From assembly GCA_023457935.1 (NCBI GenBank), contig JAEXBA010000087.1:1-7298 (forward strand): a stretch of DNA of 7,298 nt. Direction: 5' to 3'. Below the pieces are notes generated by a model. That model was given only the letters and a program-made list of their open reading frames with translations. It made no database searches and was not told where the DNA came from. A program made the position numbers and the translations under genes. Shown piece after piece: positions 1 to 6,333 of this stretch (positions are counted from its first letter, which is position 1; every line of letters begins with the position of its first letter). Origin of the DNA: Bacteroidota bacterium (lineage in GTDB: Bacteria; Bacteroidota; Bacteroidia; Flavobacteriales; Weeksellaceae).

Positions 1-1008
1 AGCCAAAAAGAAGAAGCCAATATTCAGTTTGCAAAATTTATTGAGAATAATTACGAGGACTGGCTCAACAGCAATGAAAAACCGGTGATGAGCCACACAC
101 TCTTTAAGGAAAAGGTGAAGGCAGAGGTTGAGAAAGAGAAAGTATTGCTTCTGATGGTTGATAATTTGCGTTACGACCAATGGAAAGTGATCGAACCGTT
201 GTTTACGAAGTTTTACAATAAAGTTTCGGAGGATTATTATTACAGTATTCTTCCAACTGCAACACAGTATGCGAGAAATTCGTTTTTTGCGGGACTTTTA
301 CCGTCAGAAATTGAAAAAAGATTTCCGGATAAGTGGTTTAACGACAATGAAGAAGGAAACAAGAATGAATTTGAGCGTGATTTTCTGGAAGACCAAATGA
401 AAAGACTGGGACTTTCATCCAAATCCATGAAATATCTTAAAATTCTGAACGCTGATTTTGAAAGAAAGATTTTCGATGATTTCAATCAACATAAAAACAA
501 TGATTTACTGGTGATTGTGTATAATTTCATCGATATTTTATCTCACGCAAAAACTGACAATCACATTGTCGATCAGCTTATCAGAGATGACAAAACTTTC
601 AGATCATTAACCTATAACTGGTTTGAAAATTCGTCTCTTTTGAAAATCATCAAACTGGCAGCGGAAAACGGCTTTAAACTGGTAATTACGACCGACCACG
701 GAACGGTTTACGTGAAAAAACCAAGTCAGGTTGTTGGAGACCGCGAAACCTCGACCAATATCCGTTACAAAACGGGAAGGAGCCTGACCTACGACGATAA
801 GGAAGTTTGGGCGGTAACTAATCCTGAGAAGCTTTTTTTACCTAAAGGAAATTTGAGTTCCAAATATATTTTCGCGAAAAACAATACTTTTTTGGCGTAT
901 CCGAAAAACTACAATCATTTTGTTAATTATTATAAAGAAACCTATCAACATGGTGGAATTTCTTTAGAAGAATGTATCATACCAATCAGTATTCTGGAGC
1001 CCAAATAG
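1..1008 (+). CDS. porX: PorX-type response regulator/PglZ phosphatase, C-terminal part (5' truncated)
   Basis: The frame is open from base 1 and encodes 335 residues to the TAG, so the true start lies outside the window; the GTG/ATG at 85-90 is internal. What is seen is the PglZ domain of the alkaline-phosphatase superfamily. Visible fragment motifs are VDNLRYDQW (Asp54, metal ligand), PTATQYARN (Thr86/Thr88, candidate nucleophile), NFIDILSHAK (Asp178, His182), TTDHGT (Asp232-His233) and YQHGGISLEE (His317). The missing N-terminus should carry a CheY-like receiver domain, since family members are about 515 residues. In Bacteroidota PorX is a cytoplasmic regulator working with the PorY kinase and a sigma factor to control type IX secretion; that role is family knowledge. 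The linker text before MSHTLFK fits PorX better than a stand-alone phage-defence PglZ. The gene ends in a strong terminator, so it is the last of its operon. Confidence 0.9.
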   Translation, partial: SQKEEANIQFAKFIENNYEDWLNSNEKPVMSHTLFKEKVKAEVEKEKVLLLMVDNLRYDQWKVIEPLFTKFYNKVSEDYYYSILPTATQYARNSFFAGLLPSEIEKRFPDKWFNDNEEGNKNEFERDFLEDQMKRLGLSSKSMKYLKILNADFERKIFDDFNQHKNNDLLVIVYNFIDILSHAKTDNHIVDQLIRDDKTFRSLTYNWFENSSLLKIIKLAAENGFKLVITTDHGTVYVKKPSQVVGDRETSTNIRYKTGRSLTYDDKEVWAVTNPEKLFLPKGNLSSKYIFAKNNTFLAYPKNYNHFVNYYKETYQHGGISLEECIIPISILEPK

Positions 1009-1039
1009 TTTTTTTCATAGTTTATTTGATTTGGGTTCC

Positions 1040-1076
1040 GGGCGGAAAAGATCTTTGATTTTTTCCGCCCTTTTTT
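1040..1076 (+). terminator. Rho-independent terminator of porX
   Basis: A ten-pair stem GGGCGGAAAA (1040-1049) with TTTTCCGCCC (1061-1070) can extend inward by four more pairs, one of them G-T, to a three-base loop. It is followed by TTTTTT (1071-1076). It lies 32 bases after the porX stop codon. The G/C-rich base plus T-run is a textbook intrinsic terminator on the plus strand, so xth downstream probably needs its own promoter. Confidence 0.9.
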
Positions 1077-1090
1077 GTTTCTACGATAAA

Positions 1091-1152
1091 ATGCCACTAA
1101 TGCACTAATTTCGGACTTTATTCGTGCGCTGAAATTCGTGCATTCGCGGCAT
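1091..1152. repeat. Imperfect inverted repeat upstream of xth
   Basis: The arms 1091-1111 and 1132-1152 pair at 18 of 21 positions. They share the core AATGCAC/GTGCATT, with mismatches only at 1096, 1098 and 1106, and enclose a 20-base spacer. There is no T-run after it and it follows a complete terminator, so it is not simply the end of porX. Short dyads built on TTCGTGCATTCG-like text are, to my recollection, frequent between flavobacterial genes, which would make this a dispersed intergenic repeat, but I cannot verify copy number here. The right arm stops 18 bases before the xth start and could contribute to its promoter. Confidence 0.65.
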
Positions 1153-1170
1153 AATATTTATTTTAGCGAA

Positions 1171-1932
1171 ATGAAAATCATCACCTACAACGTCAACGGC
1201 ATCCGCGCAGCATTTACAAAAAATTTTGTCGGTTGGCTGACAACCGCTGATCCTGATATTATCTGTGTTCAGGAAAGTAAAGCCGGAAATGATCAGATTG
1301 ATATTGAAAGTTTTGAAAAAGCAGGCTATCACAGTTACTGGCATTCTGCACAGCGAAAAGGTTACAGTGGGGTAGGAATTTCTTCCAAATTAAAACCTAA
1401 AAATGTGGTTTATGGCTGTGGAATTGAGCATTACGATAATGAAGGTCGAATTATCCGCGCAGATTTTGATGATTTTTCGGTGATTTCAGTATATGTTCCT
1501 TCCGCGTCAAATATGGACCGCTTAGGATTCAAAATGGAATTCTGTTATGATTTTCTGGATTATATCAAAGATCTCAAAAAAACAATTCCAAATCTGGTTA
1601 TTTGCGGCGATTTTAATATCTGTCATAAAGAAATCGACATTCATAATCCCGTTGGTCTGAAAAATGTTTCCGGATTTTTACCGATGGAAAGAGAATGGCT
1701 TTCAAAATTTATTGATGAATGTGAACTGATTGACAGTTTCCGTTTTTTCAATGATCAGCCCGATAATTATACTTGGTGGAGTTACCGACAAAATTCACGC
1801 GAGAGAAACAAAGGGTGGCGTCTGGACTATAATTTTGTATCGCACGAAATGAAAAACAGACTTTCCCGGGCAGTGATTTTAAAGGAGGTTTTTCATTCGG
1901 ATCACTGTCCGGTTTTAGTTGAACTTCAATAG
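1171..1932 (+). CDS. xth: Exodeoxyribonuclease III (AP endonuclease, base excision repair)
   Basis: This 253-residue protein belongs to the exonuclease III branch of the EEP nuclease fold, which cleaves DNA at abasic sites and removes 3' blocking groups. Catalytic positions read directly: Asn7 in MKIITYNVNGIRAAF, Glu35 in CVQESKA, Tyr108 in YVPSA, Asp147 and Asn149 in CGDFN, Asp219 in WRLDYNF, and Asp244-His245 in HSDHCPV. The length matches the family (about 250-270). I start at ATG 1171 because the conserved family N-terminus begins there; an upstream GTG at 1138 would add 11 unlike residues and lies inside the inverted-repeat arm. It is single-domain and cytoplasmic. The porX terminator separates it from the gene before. 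A weak promoter resemblance is TTCG (1135-1138), 20 bases, then TATTTTAG (1159-1166), which would leave almost no leader. Confidence 0.95.
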   Translation: MKIITYNVNGIRAAFTKNFVGWLTTADPDIICVQESKAGNDQIDIESFEKAGYHSYWHSAQRKGYSGVGISSKLKPKNVVYGCGIEHYDNEGRIIRADFDDFSVISVYVPSASNMDRLGFKMEFCYDFLDYIKDLKKTIPNLVICGDFNICHKEIDIHNPVGLKNVSGFLPMEREWLSKFIDECELIDSFRFFNDQPDNYTWWSYRQNSRERNKGWRLDYNFVSHEMKNRLSRAVILKEVFHSDHCPVLVELQ

Positions 1933-1947
1933 TTCTGCAATTTTTTT

Positions 1948-1955
1948 TATCTTCG
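1948..1955 (+). promoter_or_regulatory. Possible -7 box for the 258-residue gene
   Basis: TATCTTCG after a run of eight T matches the Bacteroidota -7 consensus TAnnTTTG at all defined bases but one, 21 bases before ATG 1977. No well-spaced TTG is seen upstream: the nearest, 1919-1921, is 26 bases away inside xth. The call is therefore weak, and read-through from xth (44 bases away) is the alternative. Confidence 0.35.
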
Positions 1956-1976
1956 TAAACTTTTGGAATCGGAACA

Positions 1977-2753
1977 ATGCTAAAGACTATTGAAATACTA
2001 AAAGAGGAAATCAAGAACAGCGAAAAGGTTAAAAACACCATCCTCGGCATTACCAGCGACTGGAAAACCTCGCACTACAATACGCTTGCTCAGGTCATCA
2101 ACGAACATCTTATCAACTGTGATGCACTGCAGGGCGAAAAAAAGTTTGAACTTGGCAACACCATCTCTCCAATTACGTTAAAAAGATTTTTCGAAGATAA
2201 GATTTCCGAGTCCACCACGACAGATCTCCGTTTTATTAAAACTCTTGACAAACTCTGTATTTTTATTGGGTACGACAGCTTTAATCACTTCATCACGAAG
2301 CGTAAAAAGGGTGAACCAACCCAAACTGTGATTGAAGACGATAATTCGTTGCAGGAGCTTATTATGAACTGTGCACGGCTTGAATTTAAGTTTCTGAGTG
2401 AACTTCCCGCGATTGACATGAGCGAGATCGAAAATTATGTGATAAAAGACTCACCGTATTATCTGCGCATCAAAAATTATCTGCAGGATTTACGTGAGCA
2501 GAAAAAGGCAATGCGCGGTGCGCCCCATTCAAATTATGAAGTGTACGGGATCGAAACGAAAACGCTGAACGAAAACCTGATTATGGTGATGACACAGGAG
2601 TTCTGGAACCTGACTTTCGACGTAGAGGGCGGAAAACCTTTTCTGTATCATACCCTCAACTCGCAGAACTATTTCCTGAAGCCGATAGACGGAGAATGGA
2701 AAATCTGGGACAACCACAACCCAAATGTTTGGGAACTTGCCGGGAAAAAATAA
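1977..2753 (+). CDS. Conserved-looking hypothetical protein with HTH-like N-terminus and NTF2-like C-terminus
   Basis: I do not recognise a named family for this 258-residue protein. It has no signal peptide or membrane segment and is probably cytoplasmic. Residues about 30-110 are helical. The string TISPITLKRFF (62-72) followed by FIKTLDKLCIFIGYDSFNHF (86-105) resembles the N-terminal module of many Bacteroidota proteins, where a predicted HTH-like helix bundle ends in a LD.L..FIGY..F..F pattern. A helical middle (124-176) leads to a beta-rich C-terminus: YEVYGIETKTL (187-197), VMTQEFWNLTFDV (204-216), and YFLKPIDGEWKIWDN (232-246). This recalls small NTF2/IMS-like sheets ending in a W-x-(I/V)-W-D-N strand. 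Both domain suggestions are by eye. It follows xth by 44 bases on the same strand and converges with rlpA. ATG 1977 is the first start in frame after the xth stop. Confidence 0.85.
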   Translation: MLKTIEILKEEIKNSEKVKNTILGITSDWKTSHYNTLAQVINEHLINCDALQGEKKFELGNTISPITLKRFFEDKISESTTTDLRFIKTLDKLCIFIGYDSFNHFITKRKKGEPTQTVIEDDNSLQELIMNCARLEFKFLSELPAIDMSEIENYVIKDSPYYLRIKNYLQDLREQKKAMRGAPHSNYEVYGIETKTLNENLIMVMTQEFWNLTFDVEGGKPFLYHTLNSQNYFLKPIDGEWKIWDNHNPNVWELAGKK

Positions 2754-2900
2754 GATAACCACCGTATGGGTGGCTACTATTTCATCGTGTTTTCAGAATC
2801 TTTATATCAGATACTGTGTTTATTCAATAAGAATGCCAGCATAGCGCAAAAAGTAACACATAAACCAATCATAACACAACTTTAACACCCTTACAACCAT

Positions 2901-2926
2901 AAAAAAACCTGCGATATGCAGGTTTT
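2901..2926 (-). terminator. Terminator of the rlpA-type gene, probably bidirectional
   Basis: The nine-pair stem AAAACCTGC (2904-2912) with GCAGGTTTT (2918-2926) has a five-base loop. On the minus strand it is followed by a run of seven T (complement of 2901-2907) and begins 22 bases after the rlpA stop. On the plus strand the same stem ends in TTTT with more T after it, so it may also catch transcripts from the convergent 258-residue gene. Confidence 0.87.
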
Positions 2927-2948
2927 GTCGTTTTAATAAATGATAATT

Positions 2949-3326
2949 TTAGTCAACTACTTGATATTCAACAGGCATTGTACCGCGATTCACGTTTCCA
3001 ATTTCATCAAATGCAGCTTTAGACAAATCTAATGCTCTGGACGAATGGAAGGGACCTCTGTCGTTAATACGAACAATTACACTTTCCCCCGTTCTCAGAT
3101 TGGTAACTCTTACTTTAGTACCAAAAGGTAAGGTTCTGTGTGCCGCAGTAAACTTATCATTATTAAAAACTTCACCGCTGGCGGTTCTTCGCCCGTTGAA
3201 TTTGTCGTGATAATACGACGCATAACTTGTTTTCACCTCATCATTGTCATTGGTATCATTCTTGAAGGAATATACACCAAGAGTCGAAATCATCATTATG
3301 ATTACGAGAATAAATCTTTTCATCAT
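2949..3326 (-). CDS. rlpA: Short RlpA-type DPBB protein (septal ring lytic transglycosylase family)
   Basis: This 125-residue exported protein consists of an N-terminal hydrophobic signal (MKRFILVIIMMISTLGVYS, about residues 2-20) and one double-psi beta-barrel domain. Family hallmarks are SYYHDKFNGRRTASGE (37-52), AAHRTLPFGTKVRVTNL (61-77), VRINDRGPF (85-93) and ALDLSKAA (98-105). His63 and Asp89 match the residues thought to act in lytic cleavage of denuded glycan strands. Unlike E. coli RlpA it has no cysteine at all, so it is not a lipoprotein, and it lacks the C-terminal SPOR domain that targets the septum. It is probably a soluble periplasmic enzyme, and septal recruitment is not supported here. 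Two adjacent ATG codons (3324-3326, 3321-3323) are possible starts. It is monocistronic by its own promoter and terminator. Confidence 0.93.
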   Translation of the reverse strand: MMKRFILVIIMMISTLGVYSFKNDTNDNDEVKTSYASYYHDKFNGRRTASGEVFNNDKFTAAHRTLPFGTKVRVTNLRTGESVIVRINDRGPFHSSRALDLSKAAFDEIGNVNRGTMPVEYQVVD

Positions 3327-3354
3327 TTTGAATATTTTTATTGGTTTGACGAGG

Positions 3355-3383
3355 CAAAATTAGACTGATTTTGAAACACACAA
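3355..3383 (-). promoter_or_regulatory. Promoter of the rlpA-type gene
   Basis: On the minus strand TTG (3383-3381) is followed after 18 bases by TAATTTTG (3362-3355), an exact match to the Bacteroidota -7 box TAnnTTTG with accepted spacing. Transcription would begin near 3348, leaving a leader of about 20 bases before the first ATG. Confidence 0.7.
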
Positions 3384-3594
3384 CAATCACTTTGTTAAAC
3401 TCTCTTAGGAAACTGTTAATTTTATGTTAAAGACCTTCGGAACTGCCTATTATTGCGGTTTTGACAGCGTTTGTTAAAAAGTGTTAAAAACACATGTAAA
3501 AAGTTAAGTTTATTAACTAAGCTAAACATAATACTACTCCAAAAGACTACTTCTACTAGCTGATAATCAGCATTCAACACAAAAATTAGCACAT
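3384..3594. other. Intergenic spacer between rlpA and rimO
   Basis: No gene is seen. It holds AT-rich DNA with two small dyads, GTGTT/AACAC (3481-3493) and AGTTAA/TTAACT (3502-3518), and three TGTTAAA-like strings around 3470-3490. None has the context of a recognised element. Confidence 0.6.
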
Positions 3595-3619
3595 AAAAAA
3601 AGCTTTCTTAACGAAAGCT
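3595..3619 (-). terminator. Terminator of rimO
   Basis: The seven-pair stem AGCTTTC (3601-3607) with GAAAGCT (3613-3619) has a five-base loop and is followed on the minus strand by a run of at least six T (complement of 3595-3600). It begins 7 bases after the rimO stop codon. Confidence 0.88.
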
Positions 3620-3625
3620 CAAATT

Positions 3626-4930
3626 TTAATCTGCAAGTTCTCCGTAAAGATCGAATTCTTCTGCCGAAGTAATCCGAACATTAGCAAAATCGCCGATTGA
3701 AATGTAGGTTTCTGTTGCGTTCACTAAAACTGTATTGTCGACGTCAGGAGAGTCAAATTCTGTTCTTCCGACAAAATAGTTTCCTTCTTTCCGGTCGAAA
3801 ATACATTTATAGGTTTTTCCAATTTTTTCCTGATTCTTTTCCCATGAAATCTGCGACTGCAACTCCATGATTTCTTCTACCCTTCTTTCTTTTACTTCCT
3901 GTGGAACGTCATCTTCCAAAACGTAAGCGCCGGTATTTTCCTCATGTGAATAAGTAAAACAGCCCAAACGGTCGAATCTCTGTTCGCGCACCCAATCTTT
4001 CATTTCCTGGAATCTTTCTTCAGTTTCACCCGGATAACCGCAAATCAGTGTAGTTCTGATGGCCATATCCGGAACTTTTTCACGGAACTTTGCCAAAAGA
4101 GCATCCGTTTTCTCATGGGTAGTTCCCCGTTTCATAGATTTGAGAATATCAGAATTAATGTGCTGAAGCGGAATATCTATATAATTACAGATTTTTTCTT
4201 CGGTCTTAATCAGTTCCAGAACATCTTCCGGAAAACCTGTAGGAAAGGCGTAATGAAGTCTAATCCACTCTATTCCATCAACTTTTACAAGTTCTTTCAG
4301 TAAATCTCCCAGAGCACGCTTTTTATAAAGATCAAGGCCGTAATACGTTAAATCCTGCGCAATCAGGATCAGTTCCTTAGTCCCGTTCTTAGCCAGTTTT
4401 TTAGCTTCAATAACCAAATTTTCAATCGGTGTAGAAATATTTCCGCCGCGCATCAACGGAATTGCACAGAAAGAGCAAGGACGGTCGCAACCTTCTGAAA
4501 TCTTGAGATAGGCAAAATGTTTTGGAGTAGTAGTGAGGCGTTCACCAACCAGTTCGTGCTTATAGTCAGCACCTAGCTGTTTCAGTAAAATTGGCAAATC
4601 TCTAGTTCCGAAATACTGATCCACATTTGGAATTTCTTTCTCCAAATCCGGCTTGTAACGCTCAGAAAGACAGCCCATCACAAAAACCTTTTCCACCTCT
4701 CCTCTTTCCTTCGCTTCAACCGCATCCAAAATCGTATTGACCGATTCTTCTTTAGCATTATCGATAAATCCGCAAGTATTAATTACAACGATATCACCTT
4801 TTTTCTCGTGAACCACTTCTTTCCCATTGGCTTTCAGCTGTCCCATCAGAACTTCAGAATCCACAACATTTTTGGAACATCCGAGTGTGATGATATTGAT
4901 TTTCTTTTTACCGGTAGACTTGGTTCTCAT
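3626..4930 (-). CDS. rimO: Ribosomal protein S12 methylthiotransferase RimO
   Basis: This 434-residue radical-SAM methylthiotransferase adds a methylthio group to the beta carbon of a conserved aspartate in ribosomal protein S12. Domains in order: an N-terminal UPF0004/MTTase domain with cluster cysteines Cys18 (TLGCSKN), Cys53 (NTCGF) and Cys87 (MGCLSERY); the radical-SAM core with C-x3-C-x2-C at Cys148, Cys152 and Cys155 (SEGCDRPCSFC); and a C-terminal TRAM domain from about residue 367. RimO rather than the tRNA enzymes MiaB/MtaB is indicated by the LGCSKN start, the SFCAIPLMRG string after the SAM cysteines, and the overall length. All six cluster-binding cysteines are present. ATG 4928-4930 gives the expected short lysine-rich lead into KINIITLGCSKN. 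It is flanked by its own promoter box and terminator, so it is probably monocistronic. Confidence 0.96.
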   Translation of the reverse strand: MRTKSTGKKKINIITLGCSKNVVDSEVLMGQLKANGKEVVHEKKGDIVVINTCGFIDNAKEESVNTILDAVEAKERGEVEKVFVMGCLSERYKPDLEKEIPNVDQYFGTRDLPILLKQLGADYKHELVGERLTTTPKHFAYLKISEGCDRPCSFCAIPLMRGGNISTPIENLVIEAKKLAKNGTKELILIAQDLTYYGLDLYKKRALGDLLKELVKVDGIEWIRLHYAFPTGFPEDVLELIKTEEKICNYIDIPLQHINSDILKSMKRGTTHEKTDALLAKFREKVPDMAIRTTLICGYPGETEERFQEMKDWVREQRFDRLGCFTYSHEENTGAYVLEDDVPQEVKERRVEEIMELQSQISWEKNQEKIGKTYKCIFDRKEGNYFVGRTEFDSPDVDNTVLVNATETYISIGDFANVRITSAEEFDLYGELAD

Positions 4931-4983
4931 GAATAATAAATGATTGTTGTTAAATAATTGCTTTTCAGCAAATTTTGAGTGTG

Positions 4984-4991
4984 CAAATTTA
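4984..4991 (-). promoter_or_regulatory. -7 box upstream of rimO
   Basis: On the minus strand TAAATTTG is an exact TAnnTTTG match 53 bases before the rimO ATG, giving a leader of roughly 45 bases. The expected -33 position falls in the rfbC terminator hairpin (4997-5022) and shows no good TTG, so the upstream element is poor or overlaps that hairpin. Confidence 0.5.
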
Positions 4992-4996
4992 GGAAT

Positions 4997-5022
4997 AAAA
5001 AAAGAACCGAAAATGTCGGTTC
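4997..5022 (-). terminator. Terminator of rfbC
   Basis: The seven-pair stem GAACCGA (5004-5010) with TCGGTTC (5016-5022) has a five-base loop and is followed on the minus strand by seven T (complement of 4997-5003). It lies 53 bases after the rfbC stop and just ahead of the rimO promoter box. Confidence 0.88.
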
Positions 5023-5075
5023 CTGATTTTCAAATATATCGTTTGGACATCCCTCCAACAAAGGGAAGCTATTTT

Positions 5076-5621
5076 CTAAAAATTCTTTTCTGCAAACGTG
5101 GGCTGAACTGTATCTTTTTCAGAGAGAATTACTTCTTCAAGAGGAAGCTTCCAGTCGATATTTAAATCCGGATCATTCCACAAAACGCCGCCTTCTGATT
5201 CTTTATTGTAGAAATTGTCGCATTTGTAGGCAAAAACAGCCGTTGCACTCAACACAGAAAATCCATGGCCAAATCCTCTCGGAACATAAAATTGAAGCCT
5301 ATTTTCAGCAGAAAGCTCAATCCCATACCATTGCCCAAAGGTAGATGATTCCGGACGTAAATCCACGGCAACATCAAAAACTTTTCCTTCGAGACAGGAA
5401 ACTAATTTAGCCTGCGCATGTTCTCCTTTCTGCAAATGCAGTCCACGCAAAACGCCATAAGAGGATTTGGAAATATTATCCTGAACGAAATGCCCGTTCA
5501 TTCCGGTTAATTCTTGAAACTTTTTCTCGTTGAATTTCTCGTAGAAGTAACCGCGGTCGTCTTCGAAAACGCTGGGTTCGATGATGTAGCAGTCTTTTAA
5601 AGGGGTTTCTTTGATTTTCAT
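5076..5621 (-). CDS. rfbC: dTDP-4-dehydrorhamnose 3,5-epimerase
   Basis: This 181-residue RmlC-type cupin epimerises C3 and C5 of dTDP-4-dehydro-6-deoxyglucose, the third step of dTDP-L-rhamnose synthesis for surface polysaccharides. Visible hallmarks are FEDDRGYFYEKF (19-30), VQDNISKSSYGVLRGLHLQ (46-64) with catalytic His62, Lys72 (QAKLV), DVAVDLR (83-89), YVPRGFGHGF (112-121), Tyr132 in FAYKCDNFY, and Asp170 in LSEKD as the likely partner of His62. Length and motifs fit an intact enzyme. The other rhamnose genes (rmlA, rmlB, rmlD) are not in this window, so it stands apart from a full cluster on this side. It may be read together with the small HTH gene 92 bases upstream. A near-consensus TAAACTTTG (5646-5638, one base too long) could be its own -7 box. 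Confidence 0.95.
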   Translation of the reverse strand: MKIKETPLKDCYIIEPSVFEDDRGYFYEKFNEKKFQELTGMNGHFVQDNISKSSYGVLRGLHLQKGEHAQAKLVSCLEGKVFDVAVDLRPESSTFGQWYGIELSAENRLQFYVPRGFGHGFSVLSATAVFAYKCDNFYNKESEGGVLWNDPDLNIDWKLPLEEVILSEKDTVQPTFAEKNF

Positions 5622-5713
5622 AAATTGACAGTATGAGCAAAGTTTATGATTATACTTTACCAGGCGCTAATTTATGAAAACCAAACCATCAAAAAAACTC
5701 TTTGGAAAATTCT

Positions 5714-5905
5714 CTATCCAATTGCGTTTCTGATTTCATCAGGATTTAGCCCAAGATAATCTGCCACTTCATCCACGGTTACTTTCTGATGTTTTAATTT
5801 CATTTTTTTGGACCGAATATCCCGCAAGATTTTGCGACAATGGCCGATGCTGTAGTTTGTGATAACCTGAAGATCATGGGAATCTAAAAATAGTTTTCTC
5901 TTCAT
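5714..5905 (-). CDS. Small HTH-like protein (63 residues)
   Basis: The 63-residue product reads as a compact helical DNA-binding protein. FLDSHDLQVITNYS (6-19) followed by GHCRKILRDIRSKK (21-34) has the layout of a helix-turn-helix, with the Lys/Arg-rich second part as a candidate recognition helix. KVTVDEVADYLGLNPDEI (41-58) adds a second small helical unit. Similar 60-80 residue proteins with a DLQ.ITG.S...C...LRDI pattern occur in flavobacteria, as I recall, usually annotated only as hypothetical or HTH proteins. It has no membrane segment. It lies at the edge of a 1.25 kb gene-free region and upstream of rfbC on the same strand. I see no exact TAnnTTTG box before it. Being a regulator is inference; its target is unknown. 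Confidence 0.8.
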   Translation of the reverse strand: MKRKLFLDSHDLQVITNYSIGHCRKILRDIRSKKMKLKHQKVTVDEVADYLGLNPDEIRNAIG

Positions 5906-5996
5906 TTTCCAAAGTTTTTAAAGATTATGAATATTATACATACACGAAATCTTTAAAAAATCAGAATGCTGTTAAGGTAAACGGGAAAAGAAGGAT

Positions 5997-6027
5997 AAAA
6001 CAGCTAAATTTAAGGATTGGCTGTTTT
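5997..6027. terminator. Terminator-like hairpin in the gene-free region
   Basis: The eight-pair stem AAAACAGC (5997-6004) with GCTGTTTT (6020-6027) has a 15-base loop and a T-run on the plus side, and a weaker T-run on the minus side. No gene ends here, so it would be orphan unless an RNA is transcribed from the right (minus strand) or across the left end. Confidence 0.4.
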
Positions 6028-6132
6028 TCATATAGTAGATTTTATTTTTATTATTTACTGACTGAAGGAGTATACTTTTTGGTTGGCATCCGCATACAAT
6101 GCCGAGAACTTAATTCAATCATCTGTTTTGTG

Positions 6133-6268
6133 TGACGTATCGTCAGAGGCCGCCCAGAGCGGCATGTTCTTTAATGGATTTCAGATCTATCTGAAATAAC
6201 CCTGCTGTGTGTCATAGTGTCATTGCTTTATCACTTTTCGCCGGAACCTTAAAGAACATCCTGAAATC
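6133..6268. other. Cluster of perfect dyads, candidate structured RNA or decayed element
   Basis: Four perfect inverted pairs lie within 136 bases: TGACG/CGTCA (6133-6145), GCCGC/GCGGC (6149-6163), a nine-base dyad (6178-6197), and ATGTTCTTTAA (6164-6174) with TTAAAGAACAT (6249-6259). GATTTCAG (6177-6184) can also pair with CTGAAATC (6261-6268), which crosses the previous pairing. A 5-base pair GGCAT/ATGCC lies just upstream (6085-6103). There is no coding frame. No Rfam class is recognised by eye, and 6S RNA, tmRNA, SRP RNA and RNase P hallmarks are not seen. Confidence 0.35.
6178..6197. repeat. Nine-base palindrome with two-base spacer
   Basis: The arms ATTTCAGAT (6178-6186) and ATCTGAAAT (6189-6197) are exact inverse complements. 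The symmetry and near-absence of a loop suit a dimeric protein's operator as well as a hairpin. The half CTGAAAT recurs at 6261-6267. Confidence 0.6.
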
Positions 6269-6333
6269 TTAAATATATTTCATAACAAAAATATTGAATC
6301 TGCTCATTCTGCCATAGTTACTAACATCAAAAG

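Noticed and set aside
1..1008. PglZ of a BREX phage-defence system.
   Set aside because: The linker and active-site text fit PorX. The fragment ends after a C-terminal PglZ domain, followed by housekeeping genes and no brx or pgl partners.
1138..1170. GTG start extending xth by 11 residues.
   Set aside because: The added residues do not belong to the family N-terminus and fall in the inverted-repeat arm. ATG 1171 begins exactly at MKIITYNVNG.
2759..2773. Hairpin CCACC/GGTGG just after the 258-residue gene as its terminator.
   Set aside because: It is a five-pair stem with no T-run. The better hairpin at 2901-2926 can serve both convergent genes.
3481..3518. Small dyads between rlpA and rimO as regulatory hairpins.
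   Set aside because: The stems are 5-6 pairs and nearly all A/T, with no link to a start codon or promoter box.
5649..5654. TATAAT on the minus strand upstream of rfbC as a sigma-70 style -10 box.
   Set aside because: Bacteroidota use a different -7 consensus and no -35 is present. In AT-rich DNA this hexamer is expected by chance.
5674..5733. Short plus-strand frame MKTKPSKKLFGKFSIQLRF, which might be read as a peptide precursor.
   Set aside because: It is only 19 residues, overlaps the 3' end of the minus-strand HTH-like gene, and has no recognisable promoter or peptide-modification partner nearby.
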